A stretch of 64,000 nucleotides of DNA from Verrucomicrobiota bacterium (lineage in GTDB: Bacteria; Verrucomicrobiota; Verrucomicrobiia; Opitutales; Opitutaceae), in NCBI GenBank assembly GCA_016871755.1, contig VHCJ01000004.1:1-64000 (forward strand), in the 5' to 3' direction. Numbering within the stretch: the first letter of the stretch is position 1; every line of letters begins with the position of its first letter. This document shows positions 1 through 9,282 of this stretch, piece after piece. Position numbers and translations under genes: made by a program. The notes under the pieces were generated by a model, which had not been told where the DNA came from, searched no databases, and saw only the letters and a program-made list of their open reading frames with translations.

Positions 1-585
1 ACGCTGGTCCTGGGCTCGTGCGCGCCCGGAGTCGAGCTGCCCTCGAACGACGTCGATTTCCGGGCCATCGGATGGCACGCGGCGGGAAGGATCATTGGCT
101 TGGGGCACCGCCGGGTCACGATGCTGCAGCCCCCGCGCCCGCTTCCCGGGGATCTGGCGGCGCAGGACGGGTTTCTTGCCTACGCGCAGCAGGCCTCGGT
201 GCAGGTCGTGGTGAGGGTGATGCCGGCGGACGGCTCGCGCATGCTGTGGGGAACACGCATCCGCGCGCTCCTCCTGTCACCGAACGCGCCCACCGCCGTA
301 TTCACCACCCGCGTGACCCATGCGCTCGGCGTGATCTATCATGGATTTGCCGCGGGGCGCCGCATTCCCGCCGACCTCTCGGTGGTGCTGGGGAAATCGG
401 ATCTCATGCTCGAAACGGCGCTTCCGGAGGTCGCGCGCTACCGCGATGTCCACCTCCGGCAGTCGGCGCTGGCGATGCGCGTCGTGGAGGCGCTGTTGGC
501 GGGGCACTCGATGTCGCGAAAGCCGACCTTGCTCGTCCCTTCCTTCGTCGCGGGTGCGACTCTCGGCCCCGCGCCGGTCCAGTGA
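1..585 (+). CDS. LacI/GalR-family transcriptional regulator, C-terminal part (5' end outside the window)
   Basis: The open frame runs in from the left edge and stops at 583-585, leaving 194 residues. It matches the sugar-binding (periplasmic-binding-protein-like) domain of LacI/GalR regulators. The clearest piece is a segment reading FAAGRRIPADLSVV near residue 118, the usual 'G..IP.DLSVVG' strand of this family, followed by the late helix where family members dimerise. The DNA-binding helix-turn-helix would lie upstream of the window, so the operator and sugar cannot be judged. Known family role: repressor of carbohydrate-use genes, released by a sugar. The neighbouring broken hydrolase is convergent, so it gives no hint of the target. 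Confidence 0.75.
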   Translation, partial: TLVLGSCAPGVELPSNDVDFRAIGWHAAGRIIGLGHRRVTMLQPPRPLPGDLAAQDGFLAYAQQASVQVVVRVMPADGSRMLWGTRIRALLLSPNAPTAVFTTRVTHALGVIYHGFAAGRRIPADLSVVLGKSDLMLETALPEVARYRDVHLRQSALAMRVVEALLAGHSMSRKPTLLVPSFVAGATLGPAPVQ

Positions 586-706
586 TCAACGTCTTGGTCG
601 GGCGATGGCACGCTCCCGGGTCCGCCACGGTGCGCCCGTTTCGAGTTGCGTCCGGCCGCGCGCGCCCGACTTGGATACCGGATGCCTCGACCGGTTTGGG
701 CGGGCG

Positions 707-2046
707 CTACTCGGCCGCAGCCGCAGGACGCTCGATCGCTTGGTACACGAGGTTGCGGAAGAGCTCGATGGGCTCGCCGTGCGTGGTGGGCGCGATCTGG
801 CGGTAGAGGAGAAACACCATCCGCTCCTGTGGATCGACCCAGTAGGAGGTCGCGAAGGCACCACCCCAGGAGTAGGTGCCGCGGGTGGAGGGTGTGCGGT
901 TTTCGCTGCGTGCCGAGACGATCCCGAAGCCGAGACCGAAGTCGTCACCCTCCCGATTGAAGCCTTGGCCGCCCGGCTGGACCGTCGTCATGAGGCGCAC
1001 GCTGGAAGCGCTCAGGATCCGGCTTCCCCGGAGGGGCCATGGTTGAGGAGCATCTGCAGGAAACGGCCGTAGTCCTCGATCGAGGAGGACAGCCCCGCTC
1101 CGCCGGAGAAGAAGGACTGTTCCTCGAGGGGATAGTTTGGTCGGGTCTCGGGATCGTTGAGTGCGCGTCCAGGATGCTTCTCAAGCTTTCCCTCGGGAGT
1201 TTCGCGGTACAGCGGCACGAGCCGCGGGGCTTTCTCCGCCGGCACCCGGAAATGGGTGTCGTTCATGCCGAGCGGCGCGAAGATCCTTTTGCGGAAGAAG
1301 GCATCGAGGGTTTGACCGGAGATCTGCTCGACGAGGCAGCCGAGCAGGTCGGTGTTGAGACCGTAGGTCCAGCGCTCGCCTGGCTGGTGCATCAGCGGCA
1401 CGGCGGCGAGCCGGTTCATCGCGGCGAGGAGAGTGTCGCCCTGGACGTCCAGTCCGAGCCGGACCTTGGCCTTGGCGTAGAGAGCGACCGCCTCGCGGGA
1501 ACCGATCGTGGCGTAACCAAGGCCGGACGTATGGGTGAGCAGATCCCGGATGGTGATGTCGCGCCTCGCCGGGACCGTGGTGGTCGATCCATCGGCCGGG
1601 TTGAATGACGCGATCACCTGCTGGTTGCGGTAGGCGGGCAGGTGCCGGGACACGGGATCATCGAGGCGGAGGCGACCCTCCTCCATCAGCATCATGATGG
1701 CGACGCTGGTGACAGCCTTGGTCTGGGACGCGATGCGGAAGATCGCGTCGGTGCGCAGTGGCGTGCGGGTCTCAAGGTCTGCGTAGCCGGCGGAGCGGAG
1801 GAAGGCCACGTGGCCATCGCGGATCACGAGGGCGACGCAGCCGGGCATCTAGCCCGCCTGCACCCACTCGTTCATGGCCCGTTCGATCCGGGTGAGCCGC
1901 TCGGCGGAGAAGCCGGCGGCGGCCGGTTGTTCGACGCCCGGGGCGGCGGCGGATCGGACGACGGGGACCGTGAGCGTCGACGCGGCGAGGGCGACGAGCA
2001 GCCACGCGATCGGGGGGCGAATGGACCGGAATGGAGCGGATGACAT
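707..2046 (-). pseudogene. Secreted serine hydrolase (class C beta-lactamase / esterase EstB fold), disrupted by a nonsense codon and a frameshift
   Basis: Reading leftward from ATG 2046, a signal peptide (hydrophobic stretch around residues 13-28) leads into a beta-lactamase-related serine hydrolase. An in-frame TAG at 1849-1851 falls where homologues read straight through (WVQAG, stop, MPGCVALV). The next 278 residues hold the SQTK active-site motif (S-x-x-K), HTSGL and YGLN. Near 1012-1035 the frame shifts by one missing base. The C-terminal third (707-1000), with a WGGAFAT segment and a WVDPQERMVFLLY strand, continues in another frame. Restoring one base gives 446 codons, a normal length for the family. 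Two independent lesions argue for real decay, although reinitiation at the ATG directly after the TAG is possible. Confidence 0.8.
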
Positions 2047-2165
2047 GGGAGTGAAGCGGACTGCACCGCGACCAACCCCCTCGGCCCGGGGGCGGGAGGC
2101 GGCCTCGGTCAGGAGCCCGGCGGATCACACGCCGCTGGACCGGGCAGCGGTGCGGAGACGAGCCG

Positions 2166-3482
2166 TCAGTCGAGCTCGGCGTGCCGGCTCTCCTTGAGGA
2201 AGATTGCGCCGATGACGGTGGTGAGGGCGGCGATGGCGATGGGATAGACGAGGCCGGCGTACGGATTGCCGTATTTGGCGACCAGACTCGTGGCGATGAA
2301 CGGGGTGAGACCGCCGAAGATGCCGTTGCCCACGTGGTAGGGCAGCGACATTGACGTGTAGCGGATGCGCGTCGGGAAGATCTCCACGAGGAAGGCGGCG
2401 ATCGGCCCGTAGGTCATGGCGGCGAGGATGACGAGCGTGAACAGCAGGGCCACGATCATGACCGGGTTGAGGGGGGTTGCGAAGTGCTGCAGGCCGGCGA
2501 AGATCGGGACGTAGAGCAACGCGGCGAGGCCCATGCCGCCGAGCACGACCGGTTTGCGGCCGATCTTGTCGGAGATGCTGGCGAAGAGCACGAACGCCGG
2601 CGTGCCGAGGAGGAGGGCGATCGCGATGAGGGTGAGAGCCACCTCGTACGGGATCTTCAGGACGGTCTGGAGGAAGTACATCGCGTAGAACTGGCCGGTG
2701 TACCAGACCACGCCCTGACCGGCGGTGGCGCCGAAGAGAGAGATGAGCACGAGGCGCCGGTTCTCCCGGTTGAGGAAGCTCTCCTTGATCGGGTTGCGGG
2801 CGAGTTTGCCGGAGGCCTTGGCCTTGGCGAACAGCGGCGACTCCTCCATGCTGATGCGGATGTAGTAGGAGAGACCGACGAGGATGATCGAGAGCAGGAA
2901 CGGCAACCGCCAGCCCCACTCATTGAACTTCTCGACGCCGATCGCCTCGCGGATGGCGAGGATGGTGACGATCGCGAGCAGGAGGCCCCCGGTCGCAGTG
3001 ATCTGGATGAAGCTCGTGTAGAAGCCGCGGTGGGCGCGCGGGGTGTGTTCCGCGACGTAGGTGGCCGCGCCGCCATATTCGCCGCCGATGGCGAGACCCT
3101 GGAGCAGGCGCAGGAGGACAAGGATGATGGGCGCCGCGATGCCGATGTCCGCGTAGTCGGGGAGGAGGCCGATCGCGAACGTCGCCCCGCCCATCAGGAG
3201 CAGGGTGAGCAGGAACGTGTACTTCCGACCGACGATGTCACCGAGGTGCCCGAAGACAATCGCGCCGAACGGGCGGATGATGAAACCGGTGGCGAAGGTC
3301 GCGAGCGTGAGAAGCAGCGCGGCCGTCTCGTTGCCCTTGGGGAAGAAGTGGCCCGCGATGATGGTCGCCAAGGCGCCGTAGACGAAGAAGTCATACCATT
3401 CGATGAGCGTTCCCGCCGAGGAGGCGAGGATGACTTTCCAGAGCGTTTTCTTGTCGGGGTGGCGGGGGGCGTGGAACGACAT
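2166..3482 (-). CDS. MFS transporter of the metabolite:H+ symporter (MHS) type
   Basis: A 438-residue inner-membrane protein with about twelve hydrophobic segments. The loop after the second membrane helix reads GHLGDIVGRK, the MFS signature. The segment RLLQGLAIGGEYGGAA around residues 125-140 is characteristic of the MHS subgroup (ProP, ShiA, KgtP, citrate carriers), which couples proton entry to uptake of an organic acid, betaine or proline. A second GRK loop (SDKIGRKPVV) opens the C-terminal half. The substrate cannot be told from sequence. It ends just before the broken hydrolase and follows argA on the same strand with about 70 bases between them, so co-transcription with argA is possible but not shown. 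Confidence 0.85.
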   Translation of the reverse strand: MSFHAPRHPDKKTLWKVILASSAGTLIEWYDFFVYGALATIIAGHFFPKGNETAALLLTLATFATGFIIRPFGAIVFGHLGDIVGRKYTFLLTLLLMGGATFAIGLLPDYADIGIAAPIILVLLRLLQGLAIGGEYGGAATYVAEHTPRAHRGFYTSFIQITATGGLLLAIVTILAIREAIGVEKFNEWGWRLPFLLSIILVGLSYYIRISMEESPLFAKAKASGKLARNPIKESFLNRENRRLVLISLFGATAGQGVVWYTGQFYAMYFLQTVLKIPYEVALTLIAIALLLGTPAFVLFASISDKIGRKPVVLGGMGLAALLYVPIFAGLQHFATPLNPVMIVALLFTLVILAAMTYGPIAAFLVEIFPTRIRYTSMSLPYHVGNGIFGGLTPFIATSLVAKYGNPYAGLVYPIAIAALTTVIGAIFLKESRHAELD

Positions 3483-3520
3483 GGGGGTGAAACCTTGGGG
3501 GAAAGCAGCCCGCGGGCACT

Positions 3521-3560
3521 CGGCCGCCGCTGAGGTTAGGCGGCCGCCGGTGAGGTTAGG
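3521..3560. repeat. Tandem duplication of a 20-base unit at the 3' end of argA
   Basis: Bases 3521-3540 and 3541-3560 are two adjacent copies of a 20-base unit beginning CGGCCGCC and ending GAGGTTAGG. They differ at one base (C versus G at the tenth position). The second copy contains the argA stop codon. It looks like a simple replication-slippage duplication. Confidence 0.85.
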
Positions 3561-4965
3561 CGGACGCGGTGCCGGTGGCGGGCGCGGGGTCGAGCCTCTT
3601 CACGAGGACGCGCGGGTTGCGGCCGCTTTCCTCGTAGGTCTTGAGCCGGGCCTCGGGCAGGATCGACTTGTCGGCCTCCTCGAAGCCGGCGACCCCGGTG
3701 AAGAAGCCGAAGTTCTGCGTCGAGAGGGCCACGAGCGTGGTCGCGCCCTTCTCCTTCGCGCGAAGGGAGGCGTACTCCACCATCTTCCGGCCGATGCCGC
3801 GGTTGTGATAGAACGGCAGCACGTAGAGCGTGCCGAGTTCCGCCATCGTCGGGTGGCCGGGGGAGAAGTAGAGCGTGACGCAGGCGATGATGTTCTCGTC
3901 GATCTCGAAGACGTAGAACTGGTCGATGTTCTTCTCGATCGCCTGTTGCGTGCGGTGGATGAGTTCCTCGCGCTTCACGCCGCCCCGGATGAGCGAGTAG
4001 AGGGCGCGGACATCGCGGCGCGTGGCGCGCCGGATCTGCTGGTAGTCGTTGCCGTAGACGAGGGAGCCGACGCCCTCGCTGGAGAAGATCTCGTTGAGCA
4101 GGCCATCGAGGAGCCGGCCGTCGACGATGTGCACGCGCGGCGTGCCCGTTTCGATGGCGCGGACGGCATTGAGCGCCTTGCTCCGGACGACCTCGGCGAT
4201 CCGCTCCGGCTTGGTCCGGAGGATGTCGCGCAGAATCTCGATCGAGATTTCGCGGCGGATTTCGCCGTCGATCTCCATTCCCGGCGCCGGCGTGAGGTAG
4301 ATGATCTTCGTCGCGAGCAGGGCCTCGGCGAGTTCGGCGGCGAGGAGGTCGGAGTTGATGCGCAGCGACTTCCCGTCCGGGCCGAACCCGATCGGCTGGA
4401 TGATCGGGACGATGCCCTCGTCGAGGATGTGCGTGATGAAGTCGCGGTCGACCCGCTCGACCTTGCCGGTGAACTGCTGATCCACGCCCTTGATGATGCC
4501 GACCGGCAGGGCGCGCACGGCGTTGGTGAGAGCGGCCTTGAGCGCGTTCTGCGTCAGGCCCTCGAGCACGAGGTGCGAGACCCGGGCGGAGGCGCGGACG
4601 GCGAGATCGAGGGTGGCGGCATCGGTGACGCCGGTGCCGTCGTTGTTGGTGATGGGGACGCCGCGCAGGACGGAGAGTTCCTGGATCTGCTGGCCGATGC
4701 CGTGGACGAGCACGACCTTGATGCCGAGGGAGCGCAGGACGGCGATGTCGACGAGCAGGTTGCCGAAGTTGTCGTCGGCGACGATGGAGCCATCGAGGGC
4801 GAGGACGAAGATCTGGCCCTGGAAGCGCGGGACATACTTCAGGATGCCGCGCAGGTCGGTGGGCTTGATGGAGGCGGCGCTCGCGGCCACGGCGGAGCCC
4901 ACGCCGCTGGCGGCGGGGGAGGGTGCGGACGCGGGTGGGGCGGCGGGGCCGGAACCGTGGCTCAT
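3556..4965 (-). CDS. argA: N-acetylglutamate synthase (amino-acid N-acetyltransferase)
   Basis: 469 residues with the two-domain plan of classical ArgA. An amino-acid-kinase fold spans roughly residues 40-300, with the glycine-rich VHGIGQQI loop near 87. A GNAT acetyltransferase domain spans about 315-455, with the acetyl-CoA loop in NRGIGRKMVEYA. It transfers acetyl from acetyl-CoA to glutamate, the first committed step of arginine synthesis, and family members are inhibited by arginine through the kinase-like domain. The first 30 residues are a low-complexity Ala/Ser/Pro extension. The start ATG at 4965 is followed by that extension, and a start just before the conserved part cannot be excluded. 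The divergent neighbour is an Lrp-type regulator. Confidence 0.9.
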   Translation of the reverse strand: MSHGSGPAAPPASAPSPAASGVGSAVAASAASIKPTDLRGILKYVPRFQGQIFVLALDGSIVADDNFGNLLVDIAVLRSLGIKVVLVHGIGQQIQELSVLRGVPITNNDGTGVTDAATLDLAVRASARVSHLVLEGLTQNALKAALTNAVRALPVGIIKGVDQQFTGKVERVDRDFITHILDEGIVPIIQPIGFGPDGKSLRINSDLLAAELAEALLATKIIYLTPAPGMEIDGEIRREISIEILRDILRTKPERIAEVVRSKALNAVRAIETGTPRVHIVDGRLLDGLLNEIFSSEGVGSLVYGNDYQQIRRATRRDVRALYSLIRGGVKREELIHRTQQAIEKNIDQFYVFEIDENIIACVTLYFSPGHPTMAELGTLYVLPFYHNRGIGRKMVEYASLRAKEKGATTLVALSTQNFGFFTGVAGFEEADKSILPEARLKTYEESGRNPRVLVKRLDPAPATGTASA

Positions 4966-5099
4966 CGAGAAGGGGCGCGGGAGTCTCGCCGCTTCCGGCT
5001 TCCGCCGTCAATCACGGGATTGAGCCGGGCGGGCGGGGGGCGGCGTCGCAGAATTGTGTGGATTCCCGCTCGCCCTCTCTGCGATTCTCTCCGGCTGTC

Positions 5100-5588
5100 A
5101 TGAATCCCGTCCTGAAGCTTCTTTCCGAAGGCGCCGCCGTGTCGACCGACCAGATGGCGCAGGTGCTCGGCCTTGCCTCCGCGGAGGTCGAGCGCCAGTT
5201 GGAGACCCTGAAGCGCGAGCGCATCCTCCTGGGCTGGCGCCCCGTGCTTGATCTCTCCTCGCAGGGCGAGGGGGCGTCCGCCGTGCGGGCCGTGATCGAG
5301 GTCAAGATCACCCCCGAGCGCGGCGGCGGCTTCAACCGCCTTGCGGAGCGCATCAGCCGCTTCGACGAGGTCGAGTCGGCGTACCTCATGTCCGGCGGTT
5401 ACGACCTGCTGGTCTTCGTACGTGGATCCTCGCTCCAGAAGGTCGCCGGCTTCGTCTCGGAGAAACTCTCCACGATCGAAGGCGTGCTCTCCACGTCCAC
5501 CCATTTCATGCTGCGTTGCTACAAGGAGCAGGGCTTCCTCGTGGAGTCAGCGGAGGCGTCGAGCACGCGGCTCACGGTGGCGCCGTGA
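5100..5588 (+). CDS. Lrp/AsnC-family transcriptional regulator
   Basis: 162 residues. The first ~55 form a winged helix-turn-helix (TDQMAQVLGLASAEVERQLETLKRE), and the remainder is the RAM/ligand-binding domain with the AYLMSGGYDLLVFV strand typical of Lrp/AsnC proteins. Such proteins assemble as dimers or octamers and sense amino acids. The stop codon lies at, or overlaps, the start region of an aminotransferase gene. This regulator-aminotransferase pair resembles the AlaR-AlaT arrangement known in Bacillus, so control of the adjacent aminotransferase is a fair inference. It is also divergent from argA across about 130 bases, which could make argA a second target. Confidence 0.88.
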   Translation: MNPVLKLLSEGAAVSTDQMAQVLGLASAEVERQLETLKRERILLGWRPVLDLSSQGEGASAVRAVIEVKITPERGGGFNRLAERISRFDEVESAYLMSGGYDLLVFVRGSSLQKVAGFVSEKLSTIEGVLSTSTHFMLRCYKEQGFLVESAEASSTRLTVAP

Positions 5589-5629
5589 GTGGGCCGGGCC
5601 AAGGACAGACCTCCACCGTGACGACGACG

Positions 5630-6811
5630 ATGAGCGACGACGCGAAGCGCTGGGTGGCGAGGCACATTGCCTCGCTGCCGAAGAGCGGCATCCGGGACTT
5701 CTTCGAGTTGGTGGCGAAGATGAAGGGTCATGACGTGATTTCCCTGGGCGTGGGCGAGCCGGACTTCGTCACGCCGTGGCATGTGCGCGAGGCCGCGATT
5801 TTCGCGCTGGAGCGCGGCAAGACCTACTACACCTCGAACCTCGGCCTGCTGGAGCTGCGTCGCGCGATCTCGACCTACGTCGGCGAACATTTCGGCGTGC
5901 ACTACCGTCCGGAGGACCAAGTGATCGTCACGGTCGGCGTCAGCGAGGCGCTGGACCTCGCCTTCCGCGCCTTCTGCAACCCGGGCGACAAGGTGATGTT
6001 TCACCAGCCCTGCTACGTTTCCTACGCGCCGAGCATTGCGTTGGTGCATGCCGAGGCGATCGCGGTGCCGACGTACGCGAAGGACGATTTCGCGCTGACG
6101 GCGGAGGCGCTGCGCGCCGCGTGGCAGCCCGGCGCGCGCATCCTCATGCTGAACCTCCCGTGCAACCCGACCGGGGGCACCTGCTCGCTGGAGCAGTTGG
6201 GGAAGATCGCGGAGTTCTGCCGCGAGAAGGATCTGCTGGTGCTGAGCGATGAGATCTACTCCGAACTCACCTTCGAGGGCACGCACACCAGCATCGCCAG
6301 CCTTCCCGGCATGGCCGAGCGCACGATCTTCCTGCACGGATTCTCGAAGGCGTTCGCGATGACCGGCTGGCGCATTGGCTACGCCTGCGGCCCGGCGGCC
6401 CTGATCGACGCGATGATGAAGGTGCACCAGTACTCGATGATGTGCGCCTCGATCATCGCGCAGGAGGGCGCCCTGGAGGCCCTGACCCGCGGCTGGGACA
6501 GTGTGGTGCGGATGCGCGAGCAGTATCACCGGCGCCGCGACCTGATCGTGCGCCGCTTCAATGAACTTGGCCTCGTGTGCCACTCCCCGCGCGGTTCCTT
6601 CTATGCGTTCCCGGACGTGCGTTCGTCGGGCCTGACCGAGAAGGAGTTCGCGGTCGGCCTGCTGGAGCGCCACAAGGTGGCGGTGGTGCCGGGGCTGGCC
6701 TTCGGCGAGAACGGCCGCGGTCACGTGCGTGCCTGCTTCGCCACGAGCTACGAGCAGATCGCGGTCGCGTGCGACCGCATTGAACGTTTCCTCGCCACGC
6801 GGGGTTCCTGA
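5630..6811 (+). CDS. Class I/II PLP-dependent aminotransferase (alanine/aromatic/PatA-like)
   Basis: 393 residues from ATG 5630, matching the usual ~390 of this family. The motifs run in order: SLGVGEPDF near the N terminus, NLPCNPTGG, LSDEIYSELTF and the PLP-lysine segment GFSKAFAMTGWRIGY. Upstream in-frame GTG codons at 5585 (overlapping the lrp stop) and 5618 are alternative starts, but the conserved part begins after the ATG. It probably moves the amino group between a neutral or aromatic amino acid and 2-oxoglutarate. The exact substrate is not readable. It is translationally close to the preceding Lrp regulator and very likely in the same transcript. Confidence 0.88.
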   Translation: MSDDAKRWVARHIASLPKSGIRDFFELVAKMKGHDVISLGVGEPDFVTPWHVREAAIFALERGKTYYTSNLGLLELRRAISTYVGEHFGVHYRPEDQVIVTVGVSEALDLAFRAFCNPGDKVMFHQPCYVSYAPSIALVHAEAIAVPTYAKDDFALTAEALRAAWQPGARILMLNLPCNPTGGTCSLEQLGKIAEFCREKDLLVLSDEIYSELTFEGTHTSIASLPGMAERTIFLHGFSKAFAMTGWRIGYACGPAALIDAMMKVHQYSMMCASIIAQEGALEALTRGWDSVVRMREQYHRRRDLIVRRFNELGLVCHSPRGSFYAFPDVRSSGLTEKEFAVGLLERHKVAVVPGLAFGENGRGHVRACFATSYEQIAVACDRIERFLATRGS

Positions 6812-6877
6812 CCGCACCGCCGCGCGCCCGATCGGTTCGCCGGCCCTGGCCGCTCCTCCCTCCGTCTCCCTTCATCC

Positions 6878-8389
6878 ATGTCGCGCACCGTTGCCATCGT
6901 CGGTCGTCCGAACGTCGGCAAGAGCCGTCTCTTCAACCGGCTCGCGCGCAAGCGCATCTCAATCGTCCACGACCAGCCCGGCGTCACGCGGGACATCATC
7001 TCGGCGCCGATCGCCGACGGGGACTACATGCTCCTCGACACCGGCGGACTCGGGCTGAAGGGCGGCGAGACCGCGCGCGAGCTGATCGCGGCCTCCGAAC
7101 GGCAGGTGGCCTTCGCGATCGACGCCGCCGACGTGGTTCTCTTTGTGATCGACGGGCTCGATGGCATCACGGCCCTCGACGAGAAGATAGCCGGCCAGCT
7201 TCGCCGCACCGGGAAGTCGATCATCACGGTGGTCAACAAGGCGGACTTCGGGGAGGAGAAGATCGACGTCGGCCAGGCGCACCGCCTCGGCCTCGGCGAG
7301 CCGCTCTTTGTCTCGGCGGAGCACGGGCGTGGGGAGGAACTCCTGCGGGACGAGATCCTCCGCCGCCTTGGGCCGCCGGAGGGCGGGGAGGCGCCGGCCC
7401 GGACGGCGGCGGATCCGCTTTGCGTGTGCTTCGTCGGCCGCCCCAACGTCGGCAAGTCCTCGTTGAGTAACCGCCTCCTCGCGAGTGACCGCCTGATCGT
7501 GAGCCCGGTGCCGGGGACGACCCGCGACGCGGTGGAGATTCCCTTCGAGTTCAAGGGCCGGGACGGGGGAATGCACCCCTTCCGGCTGATCGACACGGCG
7601 GGCATCCGGGCCCAGACCAAGCTTTCGTCGCCGGTGGAGTACTTCTCGCGCCTCCGCTCCCTCGATGCGATCAAGAACACGGACGTCGTGTTCCTCGTTC
7701 TGGACGCCCTGGAGGGCGTCACGCAGCAGGACAAGGCGGTCGCCGGTGAGGCGGTGAAGGAGCACAAGCCGATCGTGGTGGTGGTGAACAAGTGGGACCT
7801 GGTCCATCAGGCGTTCAAGGATCCCCTGGGCATTCAGGGTTATGATAGCGAGCGGGACTACCGGACGAAGTATGAGCAGGCGGTGTTTGACCGGCTCTTC
7901 TTCACGCCCGGCTCGCCGCTGGTCTTCGTGTCGGCGATGAGCGGGTACGAGGTGGACCGCATGCTGAACGCCGCGGTGCGGCTGCACCGCGAACTCGACC
8001 GCAAGCTACCCACGGCGCGCCTGAACGCGGTGCTGGAAAGGCTGGCGGACCGCAACCCGCCGCCGGCGATCGGGGGCCGGCGCTTCCGCATCTACTACGC
8101 GACCCAGACCGGGAACCGTCCCTTCCGGATCAAGCTGTTCTGCAACCGCGAGGAGAAGCTGACGGAGAGCTATCGTCGTTACCTGGAGGCCGGCATCGTT
8201 GAGGAGTTTGGGCTCAACGGCTGCCCCGTGCTCTTCGATTTGGTGGGCAAGGAGCGCGAGCGCTCGCGCGGCGGGTCCGCGGAGCCGGCCGCGGGCGGTC
8301 GCGGCGAGGCGCGGGCTCCCCGACGGGCGCCGCGCAACCGCCAGAAGCCCCTCGAAAAGCTTCCCCAGCATGAAACGCTCGAAGACTGA
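6878..8389 (+). CDS. der: Ribosome-assembly GTPase Der (EngA)
   Basis: 503 residues with the diagnostic tandem GTPase domains. GRPNVGKS occurs near residue 8 and again near residue 188, each followed by a PG(V/T)TRD switch I, a DTGG or DTAG G3 motif and an N/VNKxD G4 motif (VNKAD, VNKWD). A KH-like C-terminal domain follows. Der is an essential factor in maturation of the 50S subunit. The last 45 residues are an Arg/Ala/Gly-rich basic tail longer than in E. coli. The 3' end overlaps the next gene by 20 bases, indicating coupled translation. Confidence 0.96.
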   Translation: MSRTVAIVGRPNVGKSRLFNRLARKRISIVHDQPGVTRDIISAPIADGDYMLLDTGGLGLKGGETARELIAASERQVAFAIDAADVVLFVIDGLDGITALDEKIAGQLRRTGKSIITVVNKADFGEEKIDVGQAHRLGLGEPLFVSAEHGRGEELLRDEILRRLGPPEGGEAPARTAADPLCVCFVGRPNVGKSSLSNRLLASDRLIVSPVPGTTRDAVEIPFEFKGRDGGMHPFRLIDTAGIRAQTKLSSPVEYFSRLRSLDAIKNTDVVFLVLDALEGVTQQDKAVAGEAVKEHKPIVVVVNKWDLVHQAFKDPLGIQGYDSERDYRTKYEQAVFDRLFFTPGSPLVFVSAMSGYEVDRMLNAAVRLHRELDRKLPTARLNAVLERLADRNPPPAIGGRRFRIYYATQTGNRPFRIKLFCNREEKLTESYRRYLEAGIVEEFGLNGCPVLFDLVGKERERSRGGSAEPAAGGRGEARAPRRAPRNRQKPLEKLPQHETLED

Positions 8390-9281
8390 GTACCGCGGCG
8401 GCGCCGCCCTGCGGATTGGCACGCCCCGGTTGGAGGCGGTGGTCACGACCGACTGCGGGCCCCGGGTCGTCTCCCTGCGGGCCCCGCGCGGCCGCGGCGG
8501 CAATCTGTTCATCGAATTCCCCGAGGACGCGCCCCGCGCGCACGGACTGGCGCTGCGCGGCGGGCACCGCCTCTGGCATGCGCCGGAGGCCATTCCCCGG
8601 ACTTACCAGCCGGATGACCTGCCCCTGGCCGTGCGGTCGCTTCCGCGCGGCGTCGCCTTGCGGCAGCCGGTGGAGCCCGTGACCGGCCTGGAGAAGGGAA
8701 TCGCTCTCGAAGCGGTGGCGCCGGACACCCTCCGCGTCACCCACACCCTGAAAAATGCCGGCGCGTGGGCGGTGGAGACGGCGCCCTGGGCGCTGACGAT
8801 GCTGCGGCCCGGAGGCTTCGGCGTTCTGCCGCTCCCGCCGAAGGGGGATCACGCCGCGGGCGACCTCCTGCCGGGCGGGGCGCTGGTACCCTGGACGTAC
8901 ACCGACCTCTCTCTCCCGGTGTGGCGGATCCGCCGCGACTCCATTGGGATCGACGTGCGCCGGGCGCGCGCGCCCCAGAAGCTTGGGATCACCTCCTACC
9001 CCGGCTGGTCGGCATATTGGCTGGATGGGGACGTGTTCGTGAAGCACGCCCGACTCGTCGCCGGGGCGACCTACCCTGACCTCGGGTGCGCCTTCGAAGT
9101 CTTCACCAACGGCGCATTGATCGAATTGGAGACCCTTGGGCCGCAGGTGCGGCTGGAGCCGGGTCGTTCGACGGTGCACGTCGAGCACTGGACCATCCTG
9201 ACGGGCCTGCCGCGTCCGGACTCGGATGCGGCCTTCGAGCAACTGGCCCGCCGCGTGGAGGCGTGGCGGCGGAGTCTCTAA
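8370..9281 (+). CDS. Conserved protein resembling DUF4380 / aldose-1-epimerase-like fold
   Basis: 303 residues. The segment RGGHRLWHAPEAIPRTYQPD near residue 65 and the later ALTMLRPGG and PWTYTDLSLPVW strands match what I recall of DUF4380-type proteins, which are beta-rich and related to galactose mutarotases. No catalytic residues can be named with confidence, so a carbohydrate-related role is inference only. The ATG lies inside the end of der (20-base overlap), and the stop comes one base before the GTG of fmt, so all three genes are probably co-translated. No signal peptide is seen. Confidence 0.6.
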   Translation: MKRSKTEYRGGAALRIGTPRLEAVVTTDCGPRVVSLRAPRGRGGNLFIEFPEDAPRAHGLALRGGHRLWHAPEAIPRTYQPDDLPLAVRSLPRGVALRQPVEPVTGLEKGIALEAVAPDTLRVTHTLKNAGAWAVETAPWALTMLRPGGFGVLPLPPKGDHAAGDLLPGGALVPWTYTDLSLPVWRIRRDSIGIDVRRARAPQKLGITSYPGWSAYWLDGDVFVKHARLVAGATYPDLGCAFEVFTNGALIELETLGPQVRLEPGRSTVHVEHWTILTGLPRPDSDAAFEQLARRVEAWRRSL

Positions 9282-9282
9282 C

